DNA of 64,000 nt. Source: Sphingopyxis sp. HIX (GTDB lineage: Bacteria > Pseudomonadota > Alphaproteobacteria > Sphingomonadales > Sphingomonadaceae). Below the pieces are notes generated by a model, which made no database searches, had not been told where the DNA came from, and worked only from the letters and a program-made list of their open reading frames with translations. Position numbers and translations under genes: made by a program. The stretch lies in NCBI RefSeq assembly GCF_001468285.1, contig NZ_LNSB01000004.1, forward strand, positions 62,001 through 126,000, given 5' to 3'. Position 1 is the first letter of the stretch. Every line of letters begins with the position of its first letter. Positions 1 through 8,896 of the stretch are shown one piece after another.

Positions 1-197
1 ATCAGGATCGGCGCCCCCTTATATTCGGCGCTGTCGAAGATATTGTCGGGGTCCTTGCGGATCGCCTCGAACGCGCCGCGGCCCATGCCCTCGCGCGTCG
101 TGGTCTTCAGCCAGTGCGCGGGGATGATCACGTCGGTGTCGACATTCTTGAGCCCCAGCGGAATCGCGCGACCATCGACTTCGTTGAGCGGGGTCAT
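1..197 (-). CDS. leuD: 3-isopropylmalate dehydratase small subunit (partial)
   Basis: Small subunit of isopropylmalate isomerase, which with LeuC interconverts 2- and 3-isopropylmalate in leucine synthesis in the cytoplasm. Only about the first 65 residues are in the window; the gene runs off the left edge. The N-terminus ([18 protein letters not shown], then [13 protein letters not shown]) is the usual LeuD opening. Its ATG overlaps the leuC stop (ATGA), so the subunits are translationally coupled, as expected for two halves of one enzyme. Confidence 0.95.
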   Translation of the reverse strand, partial: MTPLNEVDGRAIPLGLKNVDTDVIIPAHWLKTTTREGMGRGAFEAIRKDPDNIFDSAEYKGAPIL

Positions 198-1624
198 GCC
201 ATCAACTCCCGCACATCGGTGAGCCTGCCGGTCACCGCCGCCGCCGCCGCCATCGCCGGGCTCACGAGGTGCGTGCGGCTGCCGGGGCCCTGGCGGCCGA
301 CGAAGTTGCGGTTGCTGGTGCTGGCGCAGCGTTCGCCTGCGGGCACCTTGTCGGGGTTCATCGCGAGGCACGCCGAACAGCCGGGCTCGCGCCATTCGAG
401 GCCGGCGTCGGTGAAGATGCGGTCGAGCCCCTCGGCCTCGGCCTGTGCTTTCACGAGGCCCGAGCCGGGGACGACGATCGCCCATTTGACGCTGGCGGCC
501 TTCTTGCGGCCCTTGATCACCGCCGCGGCGGCGCGCATGTCCTCGATGCGGCTGTTGGTGCAGCTGCCGATGAAGATATTCTCGACCGGCACATCCTGCA
601 TCCGCGTGCCGGGTTCGAGGCCCATATAGGCGAGCGACTTCGCGGCGGCGACCTGCTTCGACGGATCGGCGAAGCTCGCGGGGTCGGGGACGACCCCGGT
701 GATCGGCACGACATCCTCGGGGCTGGTGCCCCAGGTGACGCTCGGCGCGATATCGGCGGCGTCGATGATGACGACCTTGTCATAGGTCGCGCCGGGATCG
801 GTCGCGAGGCTCTTCCACCAGGCGACCGCGGCGTCCCAGTCGGCGCCCTTGGGTGCATAGGGGCGGCCCTTGAGATAGTCGAAGGTCGTCTCGTCGGGCG
901 CGATCAGCCCCGCGCGCGCGCCGCCCTCGATCGCCATGTTGCTGATCGTGAGGCGTCCCTCGATGCTCAGCGCGCGGATCGCGCTGCCGGTATATTCGAT
1001 GACATGGCCGGTGCCGCCCGCGGCGCCGATCGTGCCGGTGATGTGGAGGATGATGTCCTTGGCGCTGACGCCCGGGCCGACCTCGCCCTCGACGCGCACT
1101 TCCATCGTCTTCGACGGCTGGAGCAGCAGGGTCTGGGTCGCCAGCACATGCTCGACCTCGCTCGTCCCGATGCCGAAGGCGAGCGCACCGATGCCGCCGT
1201 GGCACGCGGTGTGGCTGTCGCCGCAGACGATCGTGGTGCCGGGCAGCGAAAAGCCCTGCTCGGGACCGACGACATGGACGATGCCCTGCTCGGGCGCGAC
1301 CGCGTCGATGTAACGGATGCCATATTCGGGCGCGTTCTTTTCGAGCGCCGCCAATTGCGCCGCGCTTTCGGGATCGGCGATCGGCAACTTGTTGCCGCTC
1401 GCATCGAGCCGCGCGGTGGTCGGAACATTGTGATCGGGCACCGCCAGCGTCAGGTCGGGGCGGCGCACCGTGCGGCCGCTCGCACGAAGCCCGGCGAAGG
1501 CCTGCGGGCTGGTGACTTCATGGACGAGGTGGCGGTCGATGAAGATCAGGCAGGTACCATCGGGGCGCTGTTCGACGACATGCGCGTCCCAGATTTTCTC
1601 ATAAAGGGTGCGGGGCCGAGTCAT
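194..1624 (-). CDS. leuC: 3-isopropylmalate dehydratase large subunit
   Basis: Large, [4Fe-4S]-binding subunit of isopropylmalate isomerase (aconitase superfamily) in leucine synthesis. The 476-residue length is normal for bacterial LeuC. The three cluster cysteines are visible: one in GSCTNSR (about residue 355) and two in CSAC (about 416 and 419). The start reads [15 protein letters not shown], typical of the family. It is the first gene of a leuC-leuD pair transcribed off the left edge; the 207-bp gap to crtZ must hold its promoter and also contains an inverted-repeat element. Confidence 0.97.
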   Translation of the reverse strand: MTRPRTLYEKIWDAHVVEQRPDGTCLIFIDRHLVHEVTSPQAFAGLRASGRTVRRPDLTLAVPDHNVPTTARLDASGNKLPIADPESAAQLAALEKNAPEYGIRYIDAVAPEQGIVHVVGPEQGFSLPGTTIVCGDSHTACHGGIGALAFGIGTSEVEHVLATQTLLLQPSKTMEVRVEGEVGPGVSAKDIILHITGTIGAAGGTGHVIEYTGSAIRALSIEGRLTISNMAIEGGARAGLIAPDETTFDYLKGRPYAPKGADWDAAVAWWKSLATDPGATYDKVVIIDAADIAPSVTWGTSPEDVVPITGVVPDPASFADPSKQVAAAKSLAYMGLEPGTRMQDVPVENIFIGSCTNSRIEDMRAAAAVIKGRKKAASVKWAIVVPGSGLVKAQAEAEGLDRIFTDAGLEWREPGCSACLAMNPDKVPAGERCASTSNRNFVGRQGPGSRTHLVSPAMAAAAAVTGRLTDVRELMA

Positions 1625-1708
1625 GCGGGTTCACTTACGCCTGCCGGATAACTTTGCAAGCGAGTGGCGATCAAAAACGCAATTTTCGGTCGCGCCGCTC
1701 CGATTCCC

Positions 1709-1790
1709 CCTCGTCATGCCGGACTTGGTCCGGCGTCCCGCTCTGCGACGTCGACAAGCGGGACCCCGGATCAAGTCCGGGGTGACGAGG
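1709..1790. repeat. Inverted-repeat element between leuC and crtZ
   Basis: The left arm cctcgtcatgccggacttgg and the right arm, which reads the same on the other strand (ccccggacttgatccggggt), form an imperfect palindrome of about 82 bp with inner arms around gcgtcccgct/agcgggacc. This type of intergenic palindrome (GTCATGCCGGACTTGGTCCGG-like) is scattered through many sphingomonad genomes. It differs in sequence from the GNA-hairpin repeats found later in the window. It lies between divergent genes, so it is not a simple terminator. Confidence 0.7.
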
Positions 1791-1819
1791 AGATGATGGT
1801 GTGGCTACCATAATCGGCC

Positions 1820-1825
1820 TATAAT
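1820..1825 (+). promoter_or_regulatory. -10 box of a probable leaderless crtZ promoter
   Basis: A perfect TATAAT lies six bases before the crtZ ATG. With a normal -10 to start-site distance, transcription would begin at or next to the A of the ATG, giving a leaderless mRNA. No Shine-Dalgarno sequence is visible upstream of the ATG, which agrees. No convincing -35 hexamer is seen 16-18 bp upstream, so this is inference from the -10 box only. Confidence 0.5.
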
Positions 1826-1831
1826 CGCCGC

Positions 1832-2350
1832 ATGTCGCTGCTCGCCATCCTCCTGCTCGTCCTTGCCACCGTCGTGGCGATGGAGTTCGTCGCGTGGGGC
1901 AGCCACAAATATATCATGCACGGCTTCGGCTGGGCGTGGCACCGCGACCATCACGAACCGCATGACAATCTGCTGGAGAAAAACGACCTCTTCGCGATCT
2001 TCGGCGCGGCGCTCAGCATTTCGATGTTCGCGCTTGGCAGCCCGATAATCATGGGCGCCGCGGCGTGGGAGCCGGGGACGTGGATCGGGCTCGGCGTGCT
2101 TTTCTACGGCATCATCTACACGCTGGTGCACGACGGGCTCGTCCACCAGCGCTATTTCCGCTGGGTCCCGCGGCGCGGCTACGCCAAACGGCTGGTACAG
2201 GCGCACAAGCTCCACCATGCGACGATCGGCAAGGAGGGCGGGGTCAGCTTCGGCTTCGTCTTTGCGCGCGACCCGGCGAAACTGAAGGCCGAATTGAAGG
2301 CGCAGCGCGAAGCGGGGATCGCGGTCGTGCGCGAGGCGCTGACCGACTAG
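1832..2350 (+). CDS. crtZ: Beta-carotene hydroxylase
   Basis: Membrane di-iron hydroxylase that adds hydroxyl groups to the rings of beta-carotene to give zeaxanthin, in line with yellow sphingomonad pigments. The 172-residue protein has the histidine boxes of the fatty-acid-hydroxylase superfamily: HKYIMH, HRDHH, and HKLHH near the C-terminus, with hydrophobic segments at about 1-20, 50-75 and 80-105. No other carotenoid genes are adjacent. The stop overlaps the stop of the convergent beta-hydroxylase gene by four bases. Start chosen at the ATG just after the TATAAT box. Confidence 0.93.
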   Translation: MSLLAILLLVLATVVAMEFVAWGSHKYIMHGFGWAWHRDHHEPHDNLLEKNDLFAIFGAALSISMFALGSPIIMGAAAWEPGTWIGLGVLFYGIIYTLVHDGLVHQRYFRWVPRRGYAKRLVQAHKLHHATIGKEGGVSFGFVFARDPAKLKAELKAQREAGIAVVREALTD

Positions 2351-3516
2351 CGGTAGGCGTCGACCGTTTCGAACAGCGCCGCGACGCCCCGACGGTCGCC
2401 TTCGCTGAGTTCGGGGCGCCAGATGTCGAAGATCAGCACGACGCGGTCGCTGTCGGCGTGGTTGATCGCCTCATGTTCGATCGAATCGTCGAAGATGATG
2501 AGCTTGCCTTCCTGCCACTGCCGCGCCTCGCCGCCGACGGTGAGCGCGCCGTCGCCGGGCACGATCAGCGGCAGATGGCAGATCAGCCGCGCGTTGATCA
2601 TGCCGTAATGCGGCGCGATATGCGCGCTCGGCTGGAGCAGCGAAAAGAGGATCGACGGCGAGCGCACCGAGATGCGGCATTGCGGCACCGCATCGAGCGC
2701 CGCGAAGGTCGCGGGGAAACGCGCCACCAGTTCGGGGACCACCGTGCCGTTGTGGACGAGGTGCAGCGCCGACCAGGAGGCATTGTCGTGCATGCCGTTG
2801 AACTCGACCCGCGGCCGGTCGGGGGCATGGGTCAGATAGGGCTTGAACAGGTCGGGATCGGCGAGCGCCGTGCGCAATTCGGTGCGGATCGCATCGGTCG
2901 CCGCCTCGAACGCCGGAGCCCAGTCGAACTCCTCGCGCTCGTAGAAGCGCCGCTGGGGCAGGCCGGGAAAGAGGAAGCTCGACGGGCGCTGCAGTTCATA
3001 TTCGACATGCTCTTTGCCGCGCATCACCGCGAGCGCGCGCGCGAAGCCGGGGCTGCGCGCCTCGGGCGGCAGTCCGCGCGCGGCGAGCCCTTCCTCGACC
3101 CCGACGCTGAATTCGACTTCCAGCTCGGCGGCAGCGGCGCGCGCGTCGTCGACCAGCGGGACCAGCGAGGGCGGCAGCGCGACCATCTCGGCGCGGCGCA
3201 GCGCGGTCTTGTACCAGCTCGCGGCGACGCGCCGTTCGCCTGCCGCGCGGCGGCAGTCGGCTTTCCAGACGAGCGCGCGGATCGCGCCGCCATCCTGTTC
3301 GAGCAGCGCGTCGGCCATTTTTTCCTGCCCCGTGCGGTCGCCCGCCAGCCGGTACGCCTCGCCCAGCATCAGCAGGATCTGCGGGTTGGCGTGCCCCGCA
3401 TCGACGACGCGCTGCAGCGTGTCGCGCGCCTCGGCCACGTCGCCCTTCTGCAGCGCGGCGCCGCCCTGCTGCGCGAGGCGCGTCGCTTCGGTGGTGTCCA
3501 TCTTCGTGTCAGCCAT
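2347..3516 (-). CDS. Aspartyl/asparaginyl beta-hydroxylase domain protein with TPR-like N-terminus
   Basis: Predicted Fe(II)/2-oxoglutarate-dependent oxygenase of the aspartyl/asparaginyl beta-hydroxylase family. In the 389-residue protein the first about 110 residues look like two or three TPR-type helical repeats (GDVAEARDTLQRVV, PQILLMLGEAYRLAG, AASWYKTALRRAE), suggesting protein binding. The C-terminal half carries the catalytic fold, with candidate iron ligands in HIAPHYG (His299/303) and IEHEAIN (His348). The reading frame is open further upstream, but MADTKMDTTE is the likely start because the upstream part overlaps the GST gene and is arginine-rich shadow sequence. It overlaps the GST gene by 8 bp. 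The target is unknown. Confidence 0.85.
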   Translation of the reverse strand: MADTKMDTTEATRLAQQGGAALQKGDVAEARDTLQRVVDAGHANPQILLMLGEAYRLAGDRTGQEKMADALLEQDGGAIRALVWKADCRRAAGERRVAASWYKTALRRAEMVALPPSLVPLVDDARAAAAELEVEFSVGVEEGLAARGLPPEARSPGFARALAVMRGKEHVEYELQRPSSFLFPGLPQRRFYEREEFDWAPAFEAATDAIRTELRTALADPDLFKPYLTHAPDRPRVEFNGMHDNASWSALHLVHNGTVVPELVARFPATFAALDAVPQCRISVRSPSILFSLLQPSAHIAPHYGMINARLICHLPLIVPGDGALTVGGEARQWQEGKLIIFDDSIEHEAINHADSDRVVLIFDIWRPELSEGDRRGVAALFETVDAYR

Positions 3517-4189
3517 GGCGATAGTCTGCCGTGATCGCGCCCGCCGCGGCAAGCTCTTCCTCATGGCTTTCCTCGCGCCAGCTTTCGGCCAGCGCCTGCC
3601 GCTCCCATAACTGCATCGCCGGATGCGCGAGCATATGGTCGACCCACGCCTGCCCGGCGCCGACGTCGAGGCCATAGGTGCGGATGCGGAAAGCGACCGG
3701 CGCGAAGAAAGCATCGACCGCCGAGAAATCGGGACCCGCGAGCCACGGTCCGCCGAAGCGCGCCAGCCCGTCCCCGAACAATTCGCGGATGCGCGTCACA
3801 TTGGCGCGCAGCGCGTCGGACATCGGCTTCGGCGTCACGCGCACCCCGACGTTCATCGTGCAATCGTTGCGCAAGGCCGCAAAGCCGCTGTGCATTTCGG
3901 CGGTCGCGCACTGCGCCCAGGCGCGCGCGTCGGCATCGGCCGGCCACACGCCCGCGTGCCGGTCGGCGAGATAGAGGGCGATGCCGAGCGAGTCGTAAAT
4001 GGTGCGCCCCTCGTGCAGCAGCGCGGGCACCTGTCCGGTCGGCGAGAAGCTGCGGAACGCCTCGTAATTCACCGGCTGCGCAAAGGGCTCGATGCGGTCG
4101 TCGAAGGCAATGCCGAGGCCCTGCATCAGCATCCACGGACGCAGCGACCAGCTCGAATAATTGCGGTTGGCGGTGATCAGCACATACAT
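3509..4189 (-). CDS. Glutathione S-transferase family protein
   Basis: Cytosolic-type GST of 226 residues. The N-terminal thioredoxin-like domain shows the start MYVLITANRNYSSWSLRPW, the cis-proline stretch TGQVPAL at about 52-58 and the glutathione-binding YDSLGIALYL. An all-helical C-terminal domain follows. The NYSSWSLR opening is typical of a bacterial GST group of unassigned substrate. It sits in an overlapping minus-strand set between the epimerase (13-bp overlap upstream) and the beta-hydroxylase (8-bp overlap downstream), so the three are probably one transcript. Substrate not predictable. Confidence 0.9.
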   Translation of the reverse strand: MYVLITANRNYSSWSLRPWMLMQGLGIAFDDRIEPFAQPVNYEAFRSFSPTGQVPALLHEGRTIYDSLGIALYLADRHAGVWPADADARAWAQCATAEMHSGFAALRNDCTMNVGVRVTPKPMSDALRANVTRIRELFGDGLARFGGPWLAGPDFSAVDAFFAPVAFRIRTYGLDVGAGQAWVDHMLAHPAMQLWERQALAESWREESHEEELAAAGAITADYRHG

Positions 4190-5154
4190 GTTTCGCGCTC
4201 CTGGGCGACGATGGGGGAGGTGTAGGCGGGGTCGTGCGCGAAAGGCAGCGCGGTGTCATCGCGCAGCGCGGCGAGCACGCTGGCGAAGTCGGTCTGGGCG
4301 CGCCAGCCGAAGCGGCGCTCGGCGCGCGACGGGTCGTAGACGCGGTCGATGACCTCGGGCAGCACCCAGCCCGCCGCGGCGTAGAGCTCGGCAGCGTCGG
4401 GATGGTGGCGCGCGATCACCGCGCGCGCGTCGCGGGCCAGTTCCGCGGCCTCGTCGCGCGCGAAGGGCGGCGGGGCCGAGAGGATGAAGGTGTCGCAGCC
4501 GATCGCCGGCGCGGCCTCCAGCGCCGCGAGATGCGCCGCCGCTGCATCCTCGACCGTCAGGCGGCGGTTGAGCAGCTCGTTCGCCTTGAGGTTTTCGCCG
4601 CTCGGCACCGCATGCGTGTCGTCGTCCTCGGGAAAGAAACGCCCGGTGCGCAGGATCGCGACATTGATGCCATGCTCGCGGTGGACCAGACGGCACGCCT
4701 GCTCGGCGGCGAGCTTGGTGATGCCGTATATGTTGCGCGGCGCGATCGGACCGAAATCCTCGTCCATCCACCAGGCGCCCTCGGCGCCCGCGCCCTCGCG
4801 CACATCGGCGCGCACCATCAGCGAGGTGGTCGAGGTGAAGAGGAAACGGTCGTTGCCCGCCGCGACCGCCGCCTCGATCAGGTTCAGCGTGCCGCTGACG
4901 TTGACGTCCACGAACGCCTGGCGGGGATAGCGGACGATGTCGGGCTTGTGCAGCGCGCCGCCGTGGATCACCGCTTCGATGCCATGCTCGCCCATCACGC
5001 GCTCGACCAGCGCGCGGTCGGCGACGGTGCCGACGATGTCGGTGTCGGGGCCGGGCACGACGTCGAGGCCGGTGACCCGGTGCCCCGCGCGCCGCAGCGC
5101 GGGCGCGAGGAAGCGGCCGAGCCAGCCCGTCGACCCGGTGAGCAGCACGCGCAT
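4177..5154 (-). CDS. NAD(P)-dependent epimerase/dehydratase
   Basis: Extended short-chain dehydrogenase of 325 residues. The Rossmann motif GSTGWLG is at about 7-13, and the catalytic tyrosine and lysine are in YGITK at about 140-144. Members act on nucleotide sugars or similar hydroxyl/keto substrates; nothing here fixes the substrate, and no polysaccharide genes are close. First of three overlapping genes (epimerase, GST, beta-hydroxylase) on the minus strand and 79 bp downstream of the radical SAM gene. Confidence 0.88.
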   Translation of the reverse strand: MRVLLTGSTGWLGRFLAPALRRAGHRVTGLDVVPGPDTDIVGTVADRALVERVMGEHGIEAVIHGGALHKPDIVRYPRQAFVDVNVSGTLNLIEAAVAAGNDRFLFTSTTSLMVRADVREGAGAEGAWWMDEDFGPIAPRNIYGITKLAAEQACRLVHREHGINVAILRTGRFFPEDDDTHAVPSGENLKANELLNRRLTVEDAAAAHLAALEAAPAIGCDTFILSAPPPFARDEAAELARDARAVIARHHPDAAELYAAAGWVLPEVIDRVYDPSRAERRFGWRAQTDFASVLAALRDDTALPFAHDPAYTSPIVAQERETCMC

Positions 5155-5233
5155 CGATGATTCTCCGTCAGAAAGCCGAGCGCCTCATATCGCTGCGAGC
5201 GATAGCAATGCAAGGCCGGTCCCCGATCGCCGG

Positions 5234-7015
5234 TCAGGCGGCCTTGGCGCGCGCCGCGCGGCGCTGCGAATGGTCGGTCGCGCGCGTTTCGTCGACCAGC
5301 GGCGAGGCGGCGTCGCCCGCGTCGGCGCTGATCGCGCGGTCGCGATAGGCGAAGCGGTTCGGATCGGTGACGATCCGCCGCATCATCCGGTAGAGGCGCA
5401 CATAGGTGACGAGGCTGCCGCCGAGCGCATGGAATGTGTGCGCTGCATAGCCCGTCCAGAAGGCGAAGAGGTTCTCGCGCGGCAGGCCCGGCCGCCGCTG
5501 GGTCCGCCGCTTGATCCGGACATAGCCCGATTCGAGCTTGGCGACGCCCTCCAGGCGCACCGCTTCGCGATAGGCGAGCAGGCGGTTGACCGTCGTGCGC
5601 TTCTTGTTCGAGCCGAGCGCGGCCATACGGCGCAGGATGCGCTCCATATGGTCCCAGCTGTAGAAGCTGCGGTGCGCGTCGCGATAGGCGCGCTCCCATT
5701 CCTCGTCGCTCATCGCCGGATGATGGGTGACGCGGTGGTTGAGGTCATATTTGTTGAGGTCGGGGTCCATCCACACCCCGCCGTCGAGCAGGCGCCGATG
5801 ATCCTCGCTGCCGGGCAGCGGGGTCAGATAGTTGAGATAGAGCGTGTCGACCGGCAGCTCTTCCTTCAGCATCGCGATGTCGCGCATCACCGAAGCATAG
5901 CTGTCGTTCGGAAAGCCGATGATATAGCCGCAGGTGATCACCACCGGATGGCGCTTCCACGCGAGGAACATCTCGCGATATTCCTCGACGCGGTTCTGGC
6001 GCTTTTTCGCCGCCTCCAGATTGTCGGGATTGATATTCTCCAGCCCGATGAAGATCTGGTCGGCGCCCGCGGCGACGCATTTGTCGATGAAGCCGTCGAT
6101 GCGGTGCGCGAGCGTGTCGACCTGGATCGCCATGCGCACGCCCAACCCCTCGGCCTGCAGCGCGATCAGCCGGTCGAGCAGCGGCTCCCAATGGCGGTTG
6201 CGCGCGAAATTATCGTCGGTCAGGAAAAAGCGCGACACCCCCTGCGCGGCATTGGCGCGGACGATCGCCTCGAGGTCGTCGGGGGTGCGAAAGCGGCTCT
6301 TGCGGCCCTGCACGTTGATGATCGTGCAGAAGCTGCACTCGAAGGGGCAGCCGCGCCCCAGGTCGAAGCTGGCGTAGCGGTTGATGTTGCGGTCGACCTG
6401 CGCCTTGGGCAGCAGCGGCAGCGGCGCGCCTTCGAGGTGCGGGGTCTTGCCCAGCCAGTTGTACACGGGCTTCATCGCGCCGTTCGCCGCGTCGACCAGC
6501 ACTTCGTCGATCCGGCCCTCCTCGGCCTCGCCGGCGAAGAAGGAGACGCCCATGTCCTGCGCCTCGACCAGTTCGGCGGGCATCGTCTTGAGCATCGACA
6601 GGCAGCCCGAGACGTGGAAGCCGCCGATCGCGACCTGCACGCCGCCAGCGCGGAATATACGCGCGAGGTCGAGCGCGCGCGGGAACTGGTTCGACTGCAC
6701 CCCGACCAGCCCGACGAAACCCGCGCCGGCGCGGCGGATCGAGCGTGCGATCTTCGCGGCGTCGACTTTGCTGTGGATTTCGTCGATCACCTCGATGCGC
6801 ACCTCGCGGCCCGCGAGCACGCCGCGCGCCAGCGCATCCTCGATGATCCCGGTCAGGCAGGCGAGCGAGTTCGACGGGATGATCGAGCGCCACCATTGCA
6901 GCGGATAGCCGTCGTCGTCGTAGCGCGTCGGCTTGACCAGCCAGATGTGGAAAGCGCCCCCTTCGGAAGCGGTGTGGCGTTGCGCGGGCAGGGATGATTC
7001 GTCGGCCAAGACCAT
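5234..7015 (-). CDS. B12-binding-domain radical SAM protein
   Basis: 593-residue radical SAM enzyme with the cluster motif CPFECSFC (Cys223, 227, 230) and an N-terminal region of about 200 residues with the alternating pattern of a cobalamin-binding Rossmann domain (IRRAGAGFVGLVGVQSN, GGVQVAIGGFHVSG). As in many of this class, the DxHxxG cobalamin-ligand motif is absent. The middle holds the SAM barrel (FFLTDDNFARN, IGLENINPDNL) and a long C-terminal tail follows. Families of this type methylate unactivated carbons or rearrange rings, for example in hopanoid or pigment biosynthesis; the substrate is unknown. It follows the serine hydrolase gene by 60 bp. Confidence 0.88.
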   Translation of the reverse strand: MVLADESSLPAQRHTASEGGAFHIWLVKPTRYDDDGYPLQWWRSIIPSNSLACLTGIIEDALARGVLAGREVRIEVIDEIHSKVDAAKIARSIRRAGAGFVGLVGVQSNQFPRALDLARIFRAGGVQVAIGGFHVSGCLSMLKTMPAELVEAQDMGVSFFAGEAEEGRIDEVLVDAANGAMKPVYNWLGKTPHLEGAPLPLLPKAQVDRNINRYASFDLGRGCPFECSFCTIINVQGRKSRFRTPDDLEAIVRANAAQGVSRFFLTDDNFARNRHWEPLLDRLIALQAEGLGVRMAIQVDTLAHRIDGFIDKCVAAGADQIFIGLENINPDNLEAAKKRQNRVEEYREMFLAWKRHPVVITCGYIIGFPNDSYASVMRDIAMLKEELPVDTLYLNYLTPLPGSEDHRRLLDGGVWMDPDLNKYDLNHRVTHHPAMSDEEWERAYRDAHRSFYSWDHMERILRRMAALGSNKKRTTVNRLLAYREAVRLEGVAKLESGYVRIKRRTQRRPGLPRENLFAFWTGYAAHTFHALGGSLVTYVRLYRMMRRIVTDPNRFAYRDRAISADAGDAASPLVDETRATDHSQRRAARAKAA

Positions 7016-7075
7016 AGTCCTAGCGCGCGGCAGGGGAGGCCGCCAGCCCCGGATTTTCCGTGCCCGGACCGGCGC

Positions 7076-8395
7076 CTACCCGTTGCTGTGCTCGGTCGCC
7101 GCGGGCGCCGCCACCGGCGCCGCGCCGCGATGCGGCAGTTCGCTCATGTCGAGCCAGTTGGTGCCTTCGCGCCGGTGATAGCTGTCGATCACCGCAAAGG
7201 GGACGCGGAATGGGAAGCCCCAGTCGCTGTTCCACAGCACCACGACGCCGGTCCGCGTCGCGGGCTCGAAGATCATCGTCGCGCGATACCCCGCGACCGC
7301 GCCCGAATGCCCTTCGAGCTGGCGATCGCCATAGCTGAAGCGCCGCCAGCCGAGGCCGTAGGACGCATTGCTCGTCGCCTGGCGCAGCGTGCCGCCATAG
7401 AGGCGCCCGGTGCCGACGCGCGGGCTGTGCGCGATCTCGAGCACCTTGCCCGGCAGCACGTCGGGGCGCGCGCCCATCATCGCCTGCATCCAGGTCGCGA
7501 AATCCACGATGTCGCTCTCGACCCCCGCGGCGGCGGGGACGCGCCAATAGGCTTCCTTGACCTCGCGGACGTGCTGGCCGTTGCGGTGCGGCCGCGCCCA
7601 GTCCTTGGCGCCGGTCAGCCGCGCCATGCCATAACCCGCGCTGACCATGCCGAGCGGGCGGAAGAAACGATCCTCGACCGCGTCGGCGAAGGGCTCGTTC
7701 GCGGCCTCGGCCAGGATTTCGCTGGCGGTGTCGAAGGCGATATTCTGATAGGTGTAGCAGGTACCGGGTTGGCACTGCAGCGGCGCAGTGGCGAGACCGG
7801 CGCGCAGGAACTGCGGGTTCTGCCCCTCCTCCAGTTTTTCGTCATAGGCGTTTTTGGTGAGCCCGGTGCGCTGCGCGAGCAGGTCGTCGAGGCGGAGCTG
7901 CGTCTCCGCCCCGCCCGGCAGGCGCAGCGACGAACTACGCCATCCCGCGACCGGGCGGTCGAGGTCGACGGTGCCGTCCTTCGCCAGCTTGGCGGCGAGC
8001 ACGCCGGTCGCGGTCTTCGAGACCGAGGCCCAGCGGAACAGCGTATGCGGGGTGACCGGTGCGCCGGTCGCGGCGTCGGCGACGCCATAGCCGCGCACGA
8101 AGCTGAGCTTGCCGTCCTCGACCACCGCGACCGCCAGCCCCGCCATTTCGGGGCGCTGCGCGAGGTCGGTCAGCTGCTTGTCGAGCGCGCGATAGTCGAT
8201 CCGCCCGCGCCATTCGGCGGGGGTGTCGGGCAGGTTCGCGGGCGGCCTGATCGGGATCGCGACGCTGGCGAGCGCATGATGGTCGCCGCCGGGCGCGCGC
8301 AGGCCGAACCAGCCGGCCGATCCCAGCGCGGCGACTGCTACCAGCGCGGCGATCACGCGCTTCGTGGATTTCTTCTTGGACGGTTGCGACTTCAT
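7076..8395 (-). CDS. Serine hydrolase, beta-lactamase class C/CubicO family
   Basis: 439-residue protein with a lysine-rich start and a hydrophobic segment at about 13-33, so membrane-anchored or exported. It has the penicillin-binding-protein fold signatures: SVSK (Ser124, Lys127), a tyrosine motif in CYTYQN and an HSG triad in LEGHSGAVAG replacing KTG. Proteins of this kind are usually esterases or D-amino peptidases, and a true beta-lactamase is not indicated. It may be co-transcribed with the radical SAM gene downstream. Confidence 0.88.
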   Translation of the reverse strand: MKSQPSKKKSTKRVIAALVAVAALGSAGWFGLRAPGGDHHALASVAIPIRPPANLPDTPAEWRGRIDYRALDKQLTDLAQRPEMAGLAVAVVEDGKLSFVRGYGVADAATGAPVTPHTLFRWASVSKTATGVLAAKLAKDGTVDLDRPVAGWRSSSLRLPGGAETQLRLDDLLAQRTGLTKNAYDEKLEEGQNPQFLRAGLATAPLQCQPGTCYTYQNIAFDTASEILAEAANEPFADAVEDRFFRPLGMVSAGYGMARLTGAKDWARPHRNGQHVREVKEAYWRVPAAAGVESDIVDFATWMQAMMGARPDVLPGKVLEIAHSPRVGTGRLYGGTLRQATSNASYGLGWRRFSYGDRQLEGHSGAVAGYRATMIFEPATRTGVVVLWNSDWGFPFRVPFAVIDSYHRREGTNWLDMSELPHRGAAPVAAPAATEHSNG

Positions 8396-8446
8396 ATTTT
8401 GGCGCCGTCTTAGCCGCGCCGGGCGCCGCCGTCACCCCCGCTGCGA

Positions 8447-8896
8447 TCAACGCCCCATAAAGGGCCACGCCTTGAAGGTCCCGACGGCATAGACCGTGCC
8501 ATAGACCAGCACGATCAGCGACGACCAGATCGCGAAAGCGTCGCTGTGCTGCGGCCGCCAGAAATGCAGCGGCACGAACAGCAGTGCGCGGAGCAGATAG
8601 ATGGCGGTGATCACGACCAGCCCCGTGCGCAGCAAAGGCAGGCGCGGCAGCGACCCCGCGCCCGAAAAGGCATAGGCGGCCCAGATCAGCAGAACGGCGG
8701 TTATGCCCAATGTGATCAGGGTCGGGCGCAGGTCGCCGCGCGACGCGGCGCGCGCCATGCCCTCGCCGGCGCCGAAGAAGCGGTACCAGTCGGGCCCGCC
8801 GAAGATGCAGGCGAGATGGAGCAGCGCGGCGAGCACCGACAGCCACCCGCCGACGATCAGCCAGCTGGAGCCGGGGCTGGCGGCGACGTCAGGCAA
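8447..8896 (-). CDS. Small integral membrane protein
   Basis: 149 residues with about four hydrophobic helices (near 12-32, 60-78, 85-107 and 120-140). Conserved-looking features are [19 protein letters not shown] early in the protein and a final tryptophan-rich segment. I do not recognise a named function. The gene overlaps scoB by 8 bp and lies between scoB and the serine hydrolase, so it is probably the next gene of the sco transcript. Confidence 0.75.
   Translation of the reverse strand: MPDVAASPGSSWLIVGGWLSVLAALLHLACIFGGPDWYRFFGAGEGMARAASRGDLRPTLITLGITAVLLIWAAYAFSGAGSLPRLPLLRTGLVVITAIYLLRALLFVPLHFWRPQHSDAFAIWSSLIVLVYGTVYAVGTFKAWPFMGR

Noticed and set aside
269..1651. 460-codon open frame on the plus strand across leuC
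   Set aside because: It lies antisense to clear LeuC with intact cluster motifs; low-complexity Ala/Arg/Gly/Asp composition is typical of GC-rich shadow frames.
4937..6997. 686-codon plus-strand frame across the radical SAM gene
   Set aside because: No motif, composition is shadow-like, and the minus strand carries an intact radical SAM protein.
7076..8395. Antibiotic-resistance beta-lactamase
   Set aside because: The gene has SxxK and YxN but HSG instead of KTG and belongs to the broad CubicO-type hydrolases; resistance is not indicated.
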